Shown piece by piece: positions 16,717-25,407 of a DNA stretch of 64,000 bases. Location of the stretch: NCBI RefSeq assembly GCF_001636405.1, contig NZ_KV440950.1, positions 2,255,712 to 2,319,711 of the forward strand, in the 5' to 3' direction. The position numbers and the translations under genes are program-made. Positions within the stretch are counted from its first letter, which is position 1. Each line of letters starts with the position of its first letter. A model generated the notes under the pieces. The model was not told the DNA's origin and did not search any database. It was given only the letters and a program-made list of their open reading frames with translations. This stretch comes from Peribacillus frigoritolerans (GTDB taxonomy: Bacteria; Bacillota; Bacilli; Bacillales; DSM-1321).

Positions 16717-16759
16717 GTGTAAGAGGTAACTATTCCTGATGATGAAAGGTAGGCCCAAG

Positions 16760-17365
16760 ATGGTGACCAAACGAAAAGTGATATTGATTACGGATGGAGA
16801 TGAGTATGCAAAACGGGCTGTCGAGCATGTAGCCAAGGAAATAGGGGGAAGATGTATCTCCATGTCCCAAGGTAATCCATCACGATATACGGGCTTGGAG
16901 TTAGTTGAATTAATAAAAAAGGCGAAGTATGACCCTGTATTGGTCATGTTTGATGATAGCGGTTTTATAGGAGAAGGATCAGGCGAACAGGCAATGAAGG
17001 TAGTTGCCGGACACCCTGATATTGATGTCCTTGGCGTGATAGCGGTCGCTTCAAAGACTAGAAGGGAAGAGTGGACCAAGGTGGATATCTGTATTGACCG
17101 TGATGGTAATTTGACACCGAACGGGGTTGATAAATACGGCGCCGAGGAATTTGAGCTGGGCAAGATAACAGGAGATACGGTGTATTGCATCGATCAATTA
17201 CATGTTCCCATAGTAGTTGGGGTAGGGGATATCGGAAAAATGTCCCATCAGGACGATTTTAAAAGAGGAGCACCGATAACGAAGCTAGCGGTGGAAATCA
17301 TATTGGAAAGGAGTGGTCATGATGACTTCAGAGAAACCTCAAAACATGATGCCGATTCCGAGTAG
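16760..17365 (+). CDS. spoVAEA: Stage V sporulation protein AEa
   Basis: A 201-residue soluble protein. The N-terminal [21 protein letters not shown] and [10 protein letters not shown]...GEQAM motifs, with VGVGDIGKM near the C-terminus, identify SpoVAEa. Its biochemical role is unknown, though it belongs to the dipicolinate-transport operon. AAAGGTAGG precedes ATG 16760 at about 6 bases; an earlier ATG at 16739 lacks a site. It overlaps spoVAF by 47 bases. The genes spoVAC, spoVAD and spoVAEb that normally lie between AB and AEa are absent here. Confidence 0.88.
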   Translation: MVTKRKVILITDGDEYAKRAVEHVAKEIGGRCISMSQGNPSRYTGLELVELIKKAKYDPVLVMFDDSGFIGEGSGEQAMKVVAGHPDIDVLGVIAVASKTRREEWTKVDICIDRDGNLTPNGVDKYGAEEFELGKITGDTVYCIDQLHVPIVVGVGDIGKMSHQDDFKRGAPITKLAVEIILERSGHDDFRETSKHDADSE

Positions 17366-18812
17366 GGTAGCGGAAGTTGACGCATACATGGAAGAGAAAG
17401 TAGGTCTAGGCGTCAGCTTTGACTTAGGAGTAAGAAAGATAAAGGTTTTAAGAAAAGATGTACATCTTTACTATATAAATGGGCTGACGGATACGGAGTA
17501 CATCATTGATATCCTCGATTCCCTCATTCATAACAAAAATGCCGATATCGTGTCTACTAAAGTTTTTGATGTAGTCAAAGACTTGCTCGTACACCAATCC
17601 GTTCAGGAAATAAAGACGATGGATGAGCTTGTTGATCAGGTATTATCCGGTTTAATCGTCGTTGTTGTTGATGGTAAACCAATAGGGCTGGTCGTGGATG
17701 TCAGGAGTTATCCCGGGAGACAGCCAGTAGAACCCGATACCGAAAAAGTCGTCCGTGGATCAAGGGATGGTTTTGTCGAGAATATCATCATAAACACGGC
17801 GATAACCAGACGAAGAATCCGGGATGAAAGATTACGTTTCGAAATGCTGCATGTGGGGGAACGATCGAAATCGGATATATCCATCGGCTACATTAAAGAT
17901 ATTGCCGATCCGGATTTAATAGAAATCGTTCGTAAGGAATTGAATAATATTGAGGTTGATGGTATAACGATGTCTGATAAAACGATCGAAGAGTTCATCG
18001 TAAAGCAAAGGTATAACCCATACCCGCTTGTCAGATATACGGAACGGGCTGATGTGGCGGCAACGCATTTGCTTGAGGGCCATGTCCTTATTTATGTGGA
18101 TACCTCACCGAGTGTCATCATTACCCCGTCCACCCTTTTCCATCACATGCAACACGCCGAGGAGTATCGGCAGGCACCTGCCGTCGGGACCTTGGTGCGC
18201 TGGGTCCGTTTTCTCGGGATTTTCGTTTCGTTATTCTTGCTGCCGATTTGGTTATTGTTTTGTTTAGAGCCTTCCCTCCTGCCGGAAAAGTTCGAGTTTA
18301 TCGGGCCGAATGAAAAAACGCATATACCCATTGTTGTCCAAATCTTCATTTCCGATATAGGGATAGAATTTTTAAGGATGGCAGCCGTTCATACCCCGAC
18401 CCCGCTTTCCACGGCAATGGGCTTGGTTGCGGCGGTTTTGATAGGGCAAATAGCGATAGATGTTGGCCTATTTGTTCCTGAGGTGGTTCTTTACGCTTCC
18501 GTAGCGACAATAGGTACATTTGTCACTCCAAGTTTAGAACTAGGGGTTGCGAATAAAATTACCCGTTTAGCACTGATAGTCTTGGTCGCATTATTTAAAG
18601 TGCCTGGCTTAGTCATAGGCATCACACTCTATTTGATCATGCTCACTAGTATAAAAACATTAAATACACCTTATTTATGGCCGCTTCTCCCGTTTCAGCC
18701 GAAGGCCTTGTCACATATAATATTTAGAAGACCTTATCCAGGTTCTATAGAACGTCCAAGCATTGTACATCCCCAGGATCTATATAGGCAGCCAAGAAAA
18801 TCTAAAGGTTGA
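17319..18812 (+). CDS. spoVAF: SpoVAF, GerA-A-type membrane protein
   Basis: A 497-residue protein of the GerA/SpoVAF family: a large N-terminal cytosolic domain (1-290) with [20 protein letters not shown] and [18 protein letters not shown], then about five membrane segments (290-450). In spores SpoVAF associates with germinant receptors and contributes to ion release during germination. AAAGGAG lies upstream of ATG 17319 (GTG 17313 and ATG 17322 are alternatives). Last gene of the shortened spoVA operon; lysA follows. Confidence 0.92.
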   Translation: MMTSEKPQNMMPIPSRVAEVDAYMEEKVGLGVSFDLGVRKIKVLRKDVHLYYINGLTDTEYIIDILDSLIHNKNADIVSTKVFDVVKDLLVHQSVQEIKTMDELVDQVLSGLIVVVVDGKPIGLVVDVRSYPGRQPVEPDTEKVVRGSRDGFVENIIINTAITRRRIRDERLRFEMLHVGERSKSDISIGYIKDIADPDLIEIVRKELNNIEVDGITMSDKTIEEFIVKQRYNPYPLVRYTERADVAATHLLEGHVLIYVDTSPSVIITPSTLFHHMQHAEEYRQAPAVGTLVRWVRFLGIFVSLFLLPIWLLFCLEPSLLPEKFEFIGPNEKTHIPIVVQIFISDIGIEFLRMAAVHTPTPLSTAMGLVAAVLIGQIAIDVGLFVPEVVLYASVATIGTFVTPSLELGVANKITRLALIVLVALFKVPGLVIGITLYLIMLTSIKTLNTPYLWPLLPFQPKALSHIIFRRPYPGSIERPSIVHPQDLYRQPRKSKG

Positions 18813-18982
18813 TGTTGTCGAAAAGTTGTGGTAATTTATTTTTATTCGGATAAAGCGATAAAGTTGGGCTTAACAAAGAGATAAAGCTACTATGACTCTT
18901 TGGAGTTTAAACCAATCTGTCTTTCCCTTCGAACTACTAAGCAGTCATAGATAACAATATTTACATGGGATAATTGATTCGG

Positions 18983-19044
18983 ATGAGGCTGGATTATATA
19001 GAAGACCCTTTACAGCAGGTTTTCTTTATTTGAGGCTGCCTCAT
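18983..19044 (+). promoter_or_regulatory. Imperfect long hairpin in the spoVAF-lysA gap
   Basis: Outer arms ATGAGGC (18983-18989) and GCCTCAT (19038-19044) enclose inner arms AGAAGACC/GGTTTTCT. It is followed by TTTCTTATT, so it could be a weak terminator for spoVAF or an attenuator for lysA. Nothing else is recognised in 18813-19083. Confidence 0.4.
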
Positions 19045-19083
19045 TTCTTATTAATAGTTTTAAGTCAGGAAGGTGAGGCTATC

Positions 19084-20412
19084 ATGCATTTGTACGGAAC
19101 CGGCGGTGTCAATGAACGTGGACATCTGGAGATTGGCGGAGTGGACACGATCGAATTGATCGAACAATTTGGTACACCATTATATGTTTATGATGTAGAG
19201 CTAATTCGCGAACGGGCGAGGGGGTTCAAGAGAACTTTTGAGGAATTGGGGGTTTCAGCACAAGTTGCTTACGCAAGTAAGGCCTTTTCTTCGATTGCCA
19301 TGATCCAGTTGGCTGAGCAAGAGGGACTGTCTCTCGATGTTGTCTCAGCGGGGGAATTATATACGGCAATTAAGGCAAATTTCCCAACAGAACGGATTCA
19401 CTTCCATGGAAATAACAAAAGTGAAGAAGAGCTACATATGGCTTTGGATCATGACATTGGCTGTATAGTAGTCGATAATTTTTCAGAGTTGACACTGTTG
19501 GAAGAAATTTGTACAAACCGTGAACAAAAGGTGAAAATCCTTCTTCGTGTAACACCGGGTATTGAAGCCCATACGCATGATTATATTTTGACAGGGCAAG
19601 AAGATTCGAAATTTGGTTTTGATCTTATTAATGGCCAGGCAGAAGCTGCCCTTCGACAAGCGATTCATAGTGAGTTTCTGGAAGTTCTTGGATTACACTG
19701 CCATATCGGCTCCCAAATCTTTCAAACGACCGGTTTCCTTCTGGCAGCCCAAAAAATTATCGGCAAGCTGAGTGATTGGCACGATTCGGTAGGGTTTCAA
19801 CCACAGGTATTGAATCTCGGAGGGGGATTCGGGATTCGGTATACACAAGAGGACGACCCGCTACCGGCGTCTCAATATGTTGAGGAGATCGTTAGGGAAG
19901 TGCAGAACCTGATTGCTGATTCTGATTTAGTGATGCCTGAAATCTGGATCGAACCTGGCCGTTCATTGGTAGGAGACGCCGGTGTGACACTGTACAAGGT
20001 GGGTTCTGAAAAGGAAGTTCCTAATGTCCGTAAATATATTGCCGTGGATGGGGGCATGAGTGATAATATACGTCCCGCTCTTTACGAAGCTAAATATGAT
20101 GCCATTCTTGCAAACCGGCCGCTCGACCCTGTGGAAGAGACAGTGTCCATTGCCGGCAAATGCTGTGAAAGCGGAGATATGTTGATTTGGGATTTACCAT
20201 TGCCGAAAGCCGGACGCGGTGATGTCTTGGCGGTATTTTGTACAGGGGCATATGGATATTCCATGTCGAATAATTACAATCGCATTCCGAGACCGGCTGT
20301 CGTCTTTGCCGAAAAGGGAGAAGCCCGGTTGGTCATCAAACGCGAAACTTACGAAGATCTTATTCATTTGGACTTGGCCCTTCATGAAGCGGCAGTCGTC
20401 AATAAAGAATAG
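19084..20412 (+). CDS. lysA: Diaminopimelate decarboxylase LysA
   Basis: A 442-residue PLP enzyme of fold type III that makes L-lysine from meso-diaminopimelate, the last lysine step. PLP Lys66 in YASKAFSS, HCHIGSQ, GGGFG(I)RY, EPGRSLVGDAG and CCESGDML are all visible, as is the C-terminal GAYGYSMSNNYN. AGGAAGGTGAG precedes the ATG at 19084; the in-frame extension to 19030 overlaps the hairpin and is rejected. It lies downstream of spoVAF, as in B. subtilis. Confidence 0.95.
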   Translation: MHLYGTGGVNERGHLEIGGVDTIELIEQFGTPLYVYDVELIRERARGFKRTFEELGVSAQVAYASKAFSSIAMIQLAEQEGLSLDVVSAGELYTAIKANFPTERIHFHGNNKSEEELHMALDHDIGCIVVDNFSELTLLEEICTNREQKVKILLRVTPGIEAHTHDYILTGQEDSKFGFDLINGQAEAALRQAIHSEFLEVLGLHCHIGSQIFQTTGFLLAAQKIIGKLSDWHDSVGFQPQVLNLGGGFGIRYTQEDDPLPASQYVEEIVREVQNLIADSDLVMPEIWIEPGRSLVGDAGVTLYKVGSEKEVPNVRKYIAVDGGMSDNIRPALYEAKYDAILANRPLDPVEETVSIAGKCCESGDMLIWDLPLPKAGRGDVLAVFCTGAYGYSMSNNYNRIPRPAVVFAEKGEARLVIKRETYEDLIHLDLALHEAAVVNKE

Positions 20413-20415
20413 AAA

Positions 20416-20439
20416 AAAGGATGGCATTTGCCATCCTTT
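20416..20439 (+). terminator. lysA hairpin, first copy
   Basis: Arms AAAGGATGGC and GCCATCCTTT with a 4-base loop, just after the lysA stop. The run of T is short (TTT then CAG). An almost identical hairpin occurs at 20713-20736. Confidence 0.7.
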
Positions 20440-20538
20440 CAGTTTATAAATAAAGGGCTTTGGAAAACGTAACTTTGCTCAAATGATGTTCCCGAACCAA
20501 ATAACCAATAGCAATACCTTCAAGACCTCAGGAATTAA

Positions 20539-20652
20539 TTAGAACGGAAGGGACGAGACTCCTGGGGGAAAAGCGCGTCAAAGGGAGACCCCGCAGGCGA
20601 GCGCCGAGGGCGGACCGCCCGCGGAAAGCGAGTACCTGCAGTGGAACTCAAC
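20539..20652. repeat. GC-rich intergenic palindrome, copy 2
   Basis: It shares GACGAGACTCCTG, GGGAGACCCCGC, GGCGGACCGCCCGCGGAAAG and CGAGTACCTG with copy 1. Its ends (AGAACGG / GTGGAACTCAAC) are degraded compared with the perfect inverted repeats of copy 1. Downstream it also shares the TTGTACA-GCAA...CAAACTCG module with copy 1. Confidence 0.75.
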
Positions 20653-20678
20653 GGTCAAATTGTACAGGCAATAAAAAT

Positions 20679-20705
20679 AGACAAACTCGATTTTCGAGTT
20701 TGTCT
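20679..20705. repeat. Hairpin module B of the palindrome family
   Basis: A perfect 12-base stem AGACAAACTCGA/TCGAGTTTGTCT. A degenerate version lies in the same position behind copy 1 (15511-15546: GTAGTCAAACTCG ... GAATTTGTTTAC). On the minus strand it could serve as a terminator for ypuA (followed by ATTTTTATT). Confidence 0.65.
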
Positions 20706-20712
20706 ACGTCTG

Positions 20713-20740
20713 AAAGGATGGCATTGGCCATCCTTTTTTT
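20713..20740. terminator. lysA-type hairpin, second copy
   Basis: The same arms as at 20416-20439 (AAAGGATGGC / GCCATCCTTT), here followed by T7. It sits between palindrome copy 2 and the converging ypuA. Confidence 0.7.
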
Positions 20741-20747
20741 ATTTGAA

Positions 20748-21617
20748 TCAGCTGAAAAGTGATTTGATTGCGTCTATTAAACTACTGAACACTTCTTTCA
20801 ATTTATCCAGAAATGATTGACCCTCTTCGGATTCAAGAAAATTGGAAAGTTTATCTTTAGCTGCAGTCAGCTGATCACCGACAGCGTTCCAATCAATATT
20901 CAATTCTTTTAGCTTATTGAATAAATCAATTAAACTTTGTACTTGATCTTCATTTAAGGCGATTCCAAGGTCTTTTGCTGAAGACTCGACAACCTCGCGG
21001 ACCTCTTCAGTATTGGCTGGTGGATTTGCAGCCATTTCCTCTTTGATTTTCGTAACAAGTGCAGAGGCTTCTTCCGTACCGATTTCGTCACCCAATTTTG
21101 CTGTTTTCACCATTTCTTCATTCGCTGCCTGTTTTACATCTTCAGGAATCTTCTTGTCGGCAGATATTTCATAGGCTTTAATGACTCCTGTCAAAGCCGC
21201 TGTACCGGAAACGGGTATAGGTGCGGTGACATAAACGGTAGCATCTTTTACTCCTGCAGTAGCCAGTGCATTGATATACATTTCATCGGAAACCCAGTTA
21301 ATGTTTTTCGACTCAAGTTTAAGACCGGTACCTTTTTCCTCCAAAGTAATCGCAGAGGATGAAATCGCTTTTGTACCGATTAGACGGCTAGCGATATAGT
21401 CTCCTAAGTATTCATGTTCCTCCGCATTTGTAACGGTTAAAACCTCAACATCATTTGGTGCTTTCATTTCTGATAAAATCATATTTTTTTGTTCATTTGT
21501 CAAATTCTCACCAAGTGTGACGATCATTTCACCAACAGCTGCATCTGCAAAAGCCTTATATGGCAATAATAGACATAATAAAATGGTTACAATGACCCAT
21601 TTATTCATTTTTTTCAT
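20748..21617 (-). CDS. ypuA: Secreted DUF1002 protein YpuA
   Basis: A 289-residue protein with a signal peptide (about 1-25, ending AFADA) and a DUF1002 domain (VTLGENLTNEQKNMIL, YVTAPIPVSGTAALTGV). The C-terminal third is alpha-helical (LFNKLKELNIDWNAVGDQL). Its function is unknown. AAGGAGGAT on the minus strand precedes the ATG at 21617; Met4 is an alternative. B. subtilis YpuA (290 residues) is also near lysA. It converges with lysA. Confidence 0.85.
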   Translation of the reverse strand: MKKMNKWVIVTILLCLLLPYKAFADAAVGEMIVTLGENLTNEQKNMILSEMKAPNDVEVLTVTNAEEHEYLGDYIASRLIGTKAISSSAITLEEKGTGLKLESKNINWVSDEMYINALATAGVKDATVYVTAPIPVSGTAALTGVIKAYEISADKKIPEDVKQAANEEMVKTAKLGDEIGTEEASALVTKIKEEMAANPPANTEEVREVVESSAKDLGIALNEDQVQSLIDLFNKLKELNIDWNAVGDQLTAAKDKLSNFLESEEGQSFLDKLKEVFSSLIDAIKSLFS

Positions 21618-21875
21618 GATAATCCTCCTTAACTTTCCTGCTGAATTGGGAATCTTTCAATAAAAGGGCGGCACTTTAAATCAGATTCATAGTATTTGAC
21701 GAAACAAAGGCTAAAAAAGATACATATATTCCTGAAAAAAATTTATAGCCAAATAGCTACGTTCATTTAAACGAAGAAGTTGGGTGTATCTTCGACTTTT
21801 ATACCTAAGATGGCACTCTATGAACCTAGATCACTTTACCAATGTAGTAAAATTGAAGCAAGATTGCAAGGATAT

Positions 21876-21905
21876 TTGTCAGATTGTGTTAAGTTATAGT
21901 AGAAT
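21876..21905 (+). promoter_or_regulatory. SigA-like promoter before a small ORF
   Basis: TTGTCA (21876-21881), an 18-base spacer and TAGAAT (21900-21905), 46 bases before the small ORF at 21952. The remainder of 21618-21951 is AT-rich, and I see nothing else in it beyond a short CGAAGA/TCTTCG hairpin. Confidence 0.5.
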
Positions 21906-21951
21906 GAATTCGTTATTTAAATATTTGGACCATTCATAAAGGGAGTATGGG

Positions 21952-22038
21952 ATGAGGAAAAGTAATAAGACTCTTTTACTTATGATGCTTATTATCGCTT
22001 TGATATGGGGAATCGTATACTGGCTGTTTATCGCTTAG
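21952..22038 (+). CDS. Small single-span membrane peptide (28 residues)
   Basis: ATG at 21952 follows AAAGGGAG at good spacing and opens a 28-codon frame starting MRKSNKTLLLMMLIIALIWG and ending in YWLFIA. A basic N-terminus followed by about 20 hydrophobic residues predicts one transmembrane helix with its N-terminus inside. A promoter lies upstream. No homologue comes to mind and no function is proposed; it is too short for ordinary gene finders. Confidence 0.55.
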   Translation: MRKSNKTLLLMMLIIALIWGIVYWLFIA

Positions 22039-22076
22039 CACATAGCCCATTGATAAATCAAGTGCTGAAAGTGATG

Positions 22077-22105
22077 TTGAAACGAACGGGATTTTTATGT
22101 ATGAT
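22077..22105 (+). promoter_or_regulatory. Promoter of ribT
   Basis: TTGAAA (22077-22082), a 17-base spacer and TATGAT (22100-22105), 90 bases before ribT. It supports ribT being an independent unit here. Confidence 0.55.
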
Positions 22106-22167
22106 GTAAATGTTATATGTGAGGATTATTATTCAAAGCAAATTAATTGGAAACAGGAAGATAATAA

Positions 22168-22539
<372 letters not shown>

Positions 22540-22551
22540 ATATGAAAGCTT

Positions 22552-22587
22552 GAATGGAGGATCGCCTTTAAGGGCGGTCCTCCATTC
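22552..22587. terminator. Bidirectional terminator ribT/ypuF
   Basis: Arms GAATGGAGGATCGCC and GGCGGTCCTCCATTC form a strong stem overlapping the last codons of ypuF; TTGTTTTT follows on the plus strand. Confidence 0.8.
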
Positions 22588-23104
22588 TTGTTTTTCGAAG
22601 GGATAGCTGTCGAGCCCTTTCTGAAATGACATCCGAACGGTCTCGCATTAGGTGCTTATCAACTATCGATGTATTGGTCATGTCGCTATCCGCACCCCAT
22701 ATGCATCCTTCTTGCGAACACATGGATTGGCATTTTTCGATCAGTCTTTGATCCGATATTGGCAGATTGATGCTTTTATATGGCTTTTGTGATAACATTC
22801 GCTCATGGGTATCCTCGAGCAATTTGAACAGTCGTTCTGGATCGAGTCCCAACTTCAGGAGCTCGGCCTTTTTTAGGTGGAGATTTGCCAAGGCTTTAGA
22901 CAGGGTCCTTGCAGCCCCTTTTTTGTTTCCCCTGCGATCATGATACAGGGCAACCGCAATCTGAATGAGCCCGACCCAATGAGAGTCACGTTCTTTTGGT
23001 GCGGTTTCCTTCCAATATTCTTCAAGGATTTCATGACATTCGAAGTAATCCCTCGTTCCATGGAAATGGACAAGGAAAGAAAGGTAGTCTTCCGCGTAAG
23101 TCAA
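22568..23104 (-). CDS. ypuF: DUF309 protein YpuF
   Basis: A 178-residue protein with an N-terminal DUF309 domain: FHGTRDYFECHEILEEYWKE and WVGLIQIAVALYHDRRGN are the family hallmark, a conserved helical fold with a His/Glu-rich motif and unknown function. The second half is less conserved. The start is taken as TTG 23104, 8 bases after AAAGGGG on the minus strand; GTG 23113 overlaps that site. It sits between ribT and scpA, as in B. subtilis, but here it is inverted relative to scpA and converges with ribT. Confidence 0.8.
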   Translation of the reverse strand: MTYAEDYLSFLVHFHGTRDYFECHEILEEYWKETAPKERDSHWVGLIQIAVALYHDRRGNKKGAARTLSKALANLHLKKAELLKLGLDPERLFKLLEDTHERMLSQKPYKSINLPISDQRLIEKCQSMCSQEGCIWGADSDMTNTSIVDKHLMRDRSDVISERARQLSLRKTRMEDRP

Positions 23105-23229
23105 TAGGAGCACCCCTTTTGTTTGATGGAATCAACTAAGTATGGCAAAAAGCCATTTTCTTATAGCTTAACATCCGCTATGTATACTCACTAAGTTTAG
23201 CATAGAATTTTTTCCTGGAAAATAAAGAA

Positions 23230-23252
23230 AGCTGATTGCAAGGCAATCAGCT
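23230..23252 (-). terminator. Terminator of the YjcZ-type peptide gene
   Basis: Stem AGCTGATTGC/GCAATCAGCT followed on the minus strand by TTCTTTATTTT. Confidence 0.75.
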
Positions 23253-23269
23253 GATTCATCAGTCTCCCA

Positions 23270-23362
23270 TTAACACCAAGAAGCACCGACGATAACTAAT
23301 AAAATGAACAATACTACAATAAACGCGAATCCGCCGCCGTTTCCAAAACCACCTGCACCCAT
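23270..23362 (-). CDS. YjcZ-family sporulation peptide
   Basis: A 30-residue peptide starting MGAGGFGNGGGFAF, followed by a hydrophobic helix IVVLFILLVIVG and ending ASWC. This glycine-rich head plus hydrophobic tail is typical of the YjcZ family of small sporulation proteins, often present in several copies in Bacillaceae. GGAGGT precedes the ATG on the minus strand, and a hairpin terminator follows. Its role is unknown; it is probably a spore-coat or membrane-associated component. No SigE/SigK promoter was assigned. Confidence 0.85.
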   Translation of the reverse strand: MGAGGFGNGGGFAFIVVLFILLVIVGASWC

Positions 23363-23491
23363 AATGAGTACCTCCTTTGTTCTGCTATTCTTACATTTCT
23401 AGGTTATGTTGGATTTCAGAATGTGATTGGGCACCGACCCATTTGACGGTAATCCCAAATAAAAACTTTTCTATGGACAGTAAATTATTAT

Positions 23492-23520
23492 TTGGATAAA
23501 GGGCGGCAATCCACTATACT
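23492..23520 (+). promoter_or_regulatory. Promoter of scpA
   Basis: TTGGAT (23492-23497), a 17-base spacer and TATACT (23515-23520). Confidence 0.6.
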
Positions 23521-23577
23521 TGATTAGTAAAAGAAATAGGTCCATATCGGCCAATTAGATTTAAATGAGGTAATTTA

Positions 23578-24345
23578 ATGGGTTATAACATAAAAATTGA
23601 CGCTTTCGAAGGTCCGATGGATTTACTCCTGCATTTGATCAATCGCCTGGAAATAGACATCTACGATATTCCGATGGCTGATATTACAGATCAATACCTA
23701 GGTTACATCCATACGATGCAGCATCTGGAATTGGATGTGGCCAGCGAATACCTGGTGATGGCTGCGACACTGCTTGCCATCAAGAGTAAAATGCTGCTTC
23801 CAAAGCATGAAGATGAGCAAATGATTGATGAAGATGGTGAAATATTTGAGGAAGATCCACGGGATGAGCTTGTGGAAAAACTATTAGAATATAAAAAGTA
23901 TAAAAATGCAGCCGAAGAATTTAAAGGGATGGAAGAAGAAAGAAGCTTGATGTTCACCAAACCCCCAAGTGATCTATCTGTTTATGTTAAAGAAGCGGAA
24001 AGTGATAAACAAGAGTTGAATATAAGTCTATATGATATGTTGGGGGCTCTGCAAAAATTGCTGAGAAGGCAAAAAATTCAAAAGCCGCTTTACACGAAAG
24101 TAACGAAACAAGAGATATCGATAGAGAAACGAATGGATGAAATCAAGATTGAGTTACAGTCCATTAAAGGGAAGAAAAGTTTTTTTGAACTGTTTTCGAT
24201 CCCGGTCAAGGAGCATATCGTCATCACTTTCATGGCGGTGCTGGAACTGATGAAACTTAATGAAATCATCGTTGAACAAGAAGGTAATTTTTCTGAAATC
24301 ATGATTGCTGCTAAGGAAGGTGTAGAACCAGTTGGAAGTTATTAA
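23578..24345 (+). CDS. scpA: Segregation and condensation protein A
   Basis: A 255-residue kleisin that bridges the two heads of the SMC dimer in the condensin complex, needed for chromosome segregation. The N-terminal signature FEGPMDLLLHLINRLEIDIYDI is exact for ScpA, followed by LATTLLAIKSKMLLP-like VMAATLLAIKSKMLLPK and an acidic linker (83-100); the C-terminal winged helix binds the SMC head. GAGGTAATTT precedes the ATG. The last 14 bases overlap scpB. Confidence 0.95.
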   Translation: MGYNIKIDAFEGPMDLLLHLINRLEIDIYDIPMADITDQYLGYIHTMQHLELDVASEYLVMAATLLAIKSKMLLPKHEDEQMIDEDGEIFEEDPRDELVEKLLEYKKYKNAAEEFKGMEEERSLMFTKPPSDLSVYVKEAESDKQELNISLYDMLGALQKLLRRQKIQKPLYTKVTKQEISIEKRMDEIKIELQSIKGKKSFFELFSIPVKEHIVITFMAVLELMKLNEIIVEQEGNFSEIMIAAKEGVEPVGSY

Positions 24346-24913
24346 TTGGAAAGGGATTCTTGAGGCATTATTGTTTGCTGCCGGAGATGAAGGGCTCTCT
24401 GTCAAACAAATTGCCTCGGTCCTGGAAATTACGGAATATCAAGCAACGGACATCGTTGAAAGTTTAAAGGAAGAATATGTATCGGATGTACGTGGGGTTC
24501 AAGTGATCGAAATAGCGGGCGTTTATCAAATGACGACAAAAAAAGAGCACTCGGATTACTTGAAAAGACTAGTCGAAACATCAAGCACTCAAGGCTTATC
24601 CCAGGCGGCATTGGAAACACTCGCAATCATTGCTTATAAGCAGCCGATTACTAGAGCTGAAATTGATGAAATACGCGGAGTGAAAACGGAACGCCCCATT
24701 CATACACTTGTCACCAAAGTCTTAATTAAAGAGGTCGGACGTGCTGAAGGCTCGGGCCGGGCTTATTTATATGGGACAACAAAAGAGTTTTTGGATTACT
24801 TCGGCCTGAATTCCATAGATGAATTACCGCCTCTCGCCGATAATTCGGATGATAGCTTTGAAAGTGGTGAAGCCGATTTGTTTTTTGAAAAATTTCAGCA
24901 AACAATCGAATAA
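24332..24913 (+). CDS. scpB: Segregation and condensation protein B
   Basis: A 193-residue kleisin-binding subunit of the SMC complex made of two winged-helix domains: INWKGILEALLFAAGDEG at the N-terminus and TLAIIAYKQPITRAEIDEIRGV at about 100-120. It has a TTG start inside the end of scpA, with AAGGAAGGTG about 10 bases upstream, the arrangement expected of coupled translation. The acidic C-terminal tail is normal for the family. Confidence 0.93.
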   Translation: MEVINWKGILEALLFAAGDEGLSVKQIASVLEITEYQATDIVESLKEEYVSDVRGVQVIEIAGVYQMTTKKEHSDYLKRLVETSSTQGLSQAALETLAIIAYKQPITRAEIDEIRGVKTERPIHTLVTKVLIKEVGRAEGSGRAYLYGTTKEFLDYFGLNSIDELPPLADNSDDSFESGEADLFFEKFQQTIE

Positions 24914-24968
24914 CATTTTTCTTTGAATTGTGATAATATAGAAAAAAATGAATGCGGGGGGATTGCGG

Positions 24969-25385
24969 GTGCGAATTGTAGCATGCAATGGATTTGGACT
25001 TGAAAAGGAAAAGTCAAATTCACCTGAGGACTTCTTTAATCGATCCGTTATACAATACATAAAGGATGGAGAAGAAAAGACGCTGAATGTACTGTATCTT
25101 CGCTATTTTGATGAGATGGTCACTCTTTGGACCCCATATCCCGCCAACCCCCTATTCAAAAGCCCTAACAGAGATATTTATATGGCTGACATCATCGCCA
25201 TGGTCTGTCTACTCAAAGACCCGGGCCTGGTTAACCGAAAACGAATATATATAAATGCAGAAAAAGAGCTGGCTGGTTATTTCGAAAATATAGATTTTGA
25301 AAAATTGGAGAAAGTGTTTATATCTATTGACCAAGCTAAACCATATGATATAGAATCACATGTTGACTATTATATTCAATCTTAA
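24969..25385 (+). CDS. Unknown protein between scpB and ypuI
   Basis: I do not recognise this 138-residue protein. It has no signal peptide or membrane segment and reads as a mixed alpha/beta soluble protein with many aromatic and charged residues (YLRYFDEMVTLWTPYPANPLF, NIDFEKLEKVFISIDQ). GTG 24969 lies 7 bases after GGGGGGA and is the best start; ATG 24948 has no site. A -10-like TATAGA and an AT-rich gap precede it. Its 3' end is 22 bases before the ypuI start, so the two may be cotranscribed. In B. subtilis scpB is followed directly by ypuI. Confidence 0.6.
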   Translation: MRIVACNGFGLEKEKSNSPEDFFNRSVIQYIKDGEEKTLNVLYLRYFDEMVTLWTPYPANPLFKSPNRDIYMADIIAMVCLLKDPGLVNRKRIYINAEKELAGYFENIDFEKLEKVFISIDQAKPYDIESHVDYYIQS

Positions 25386-25407
25386 TCAATTTGAGGAGGG
25401 TTCACGG

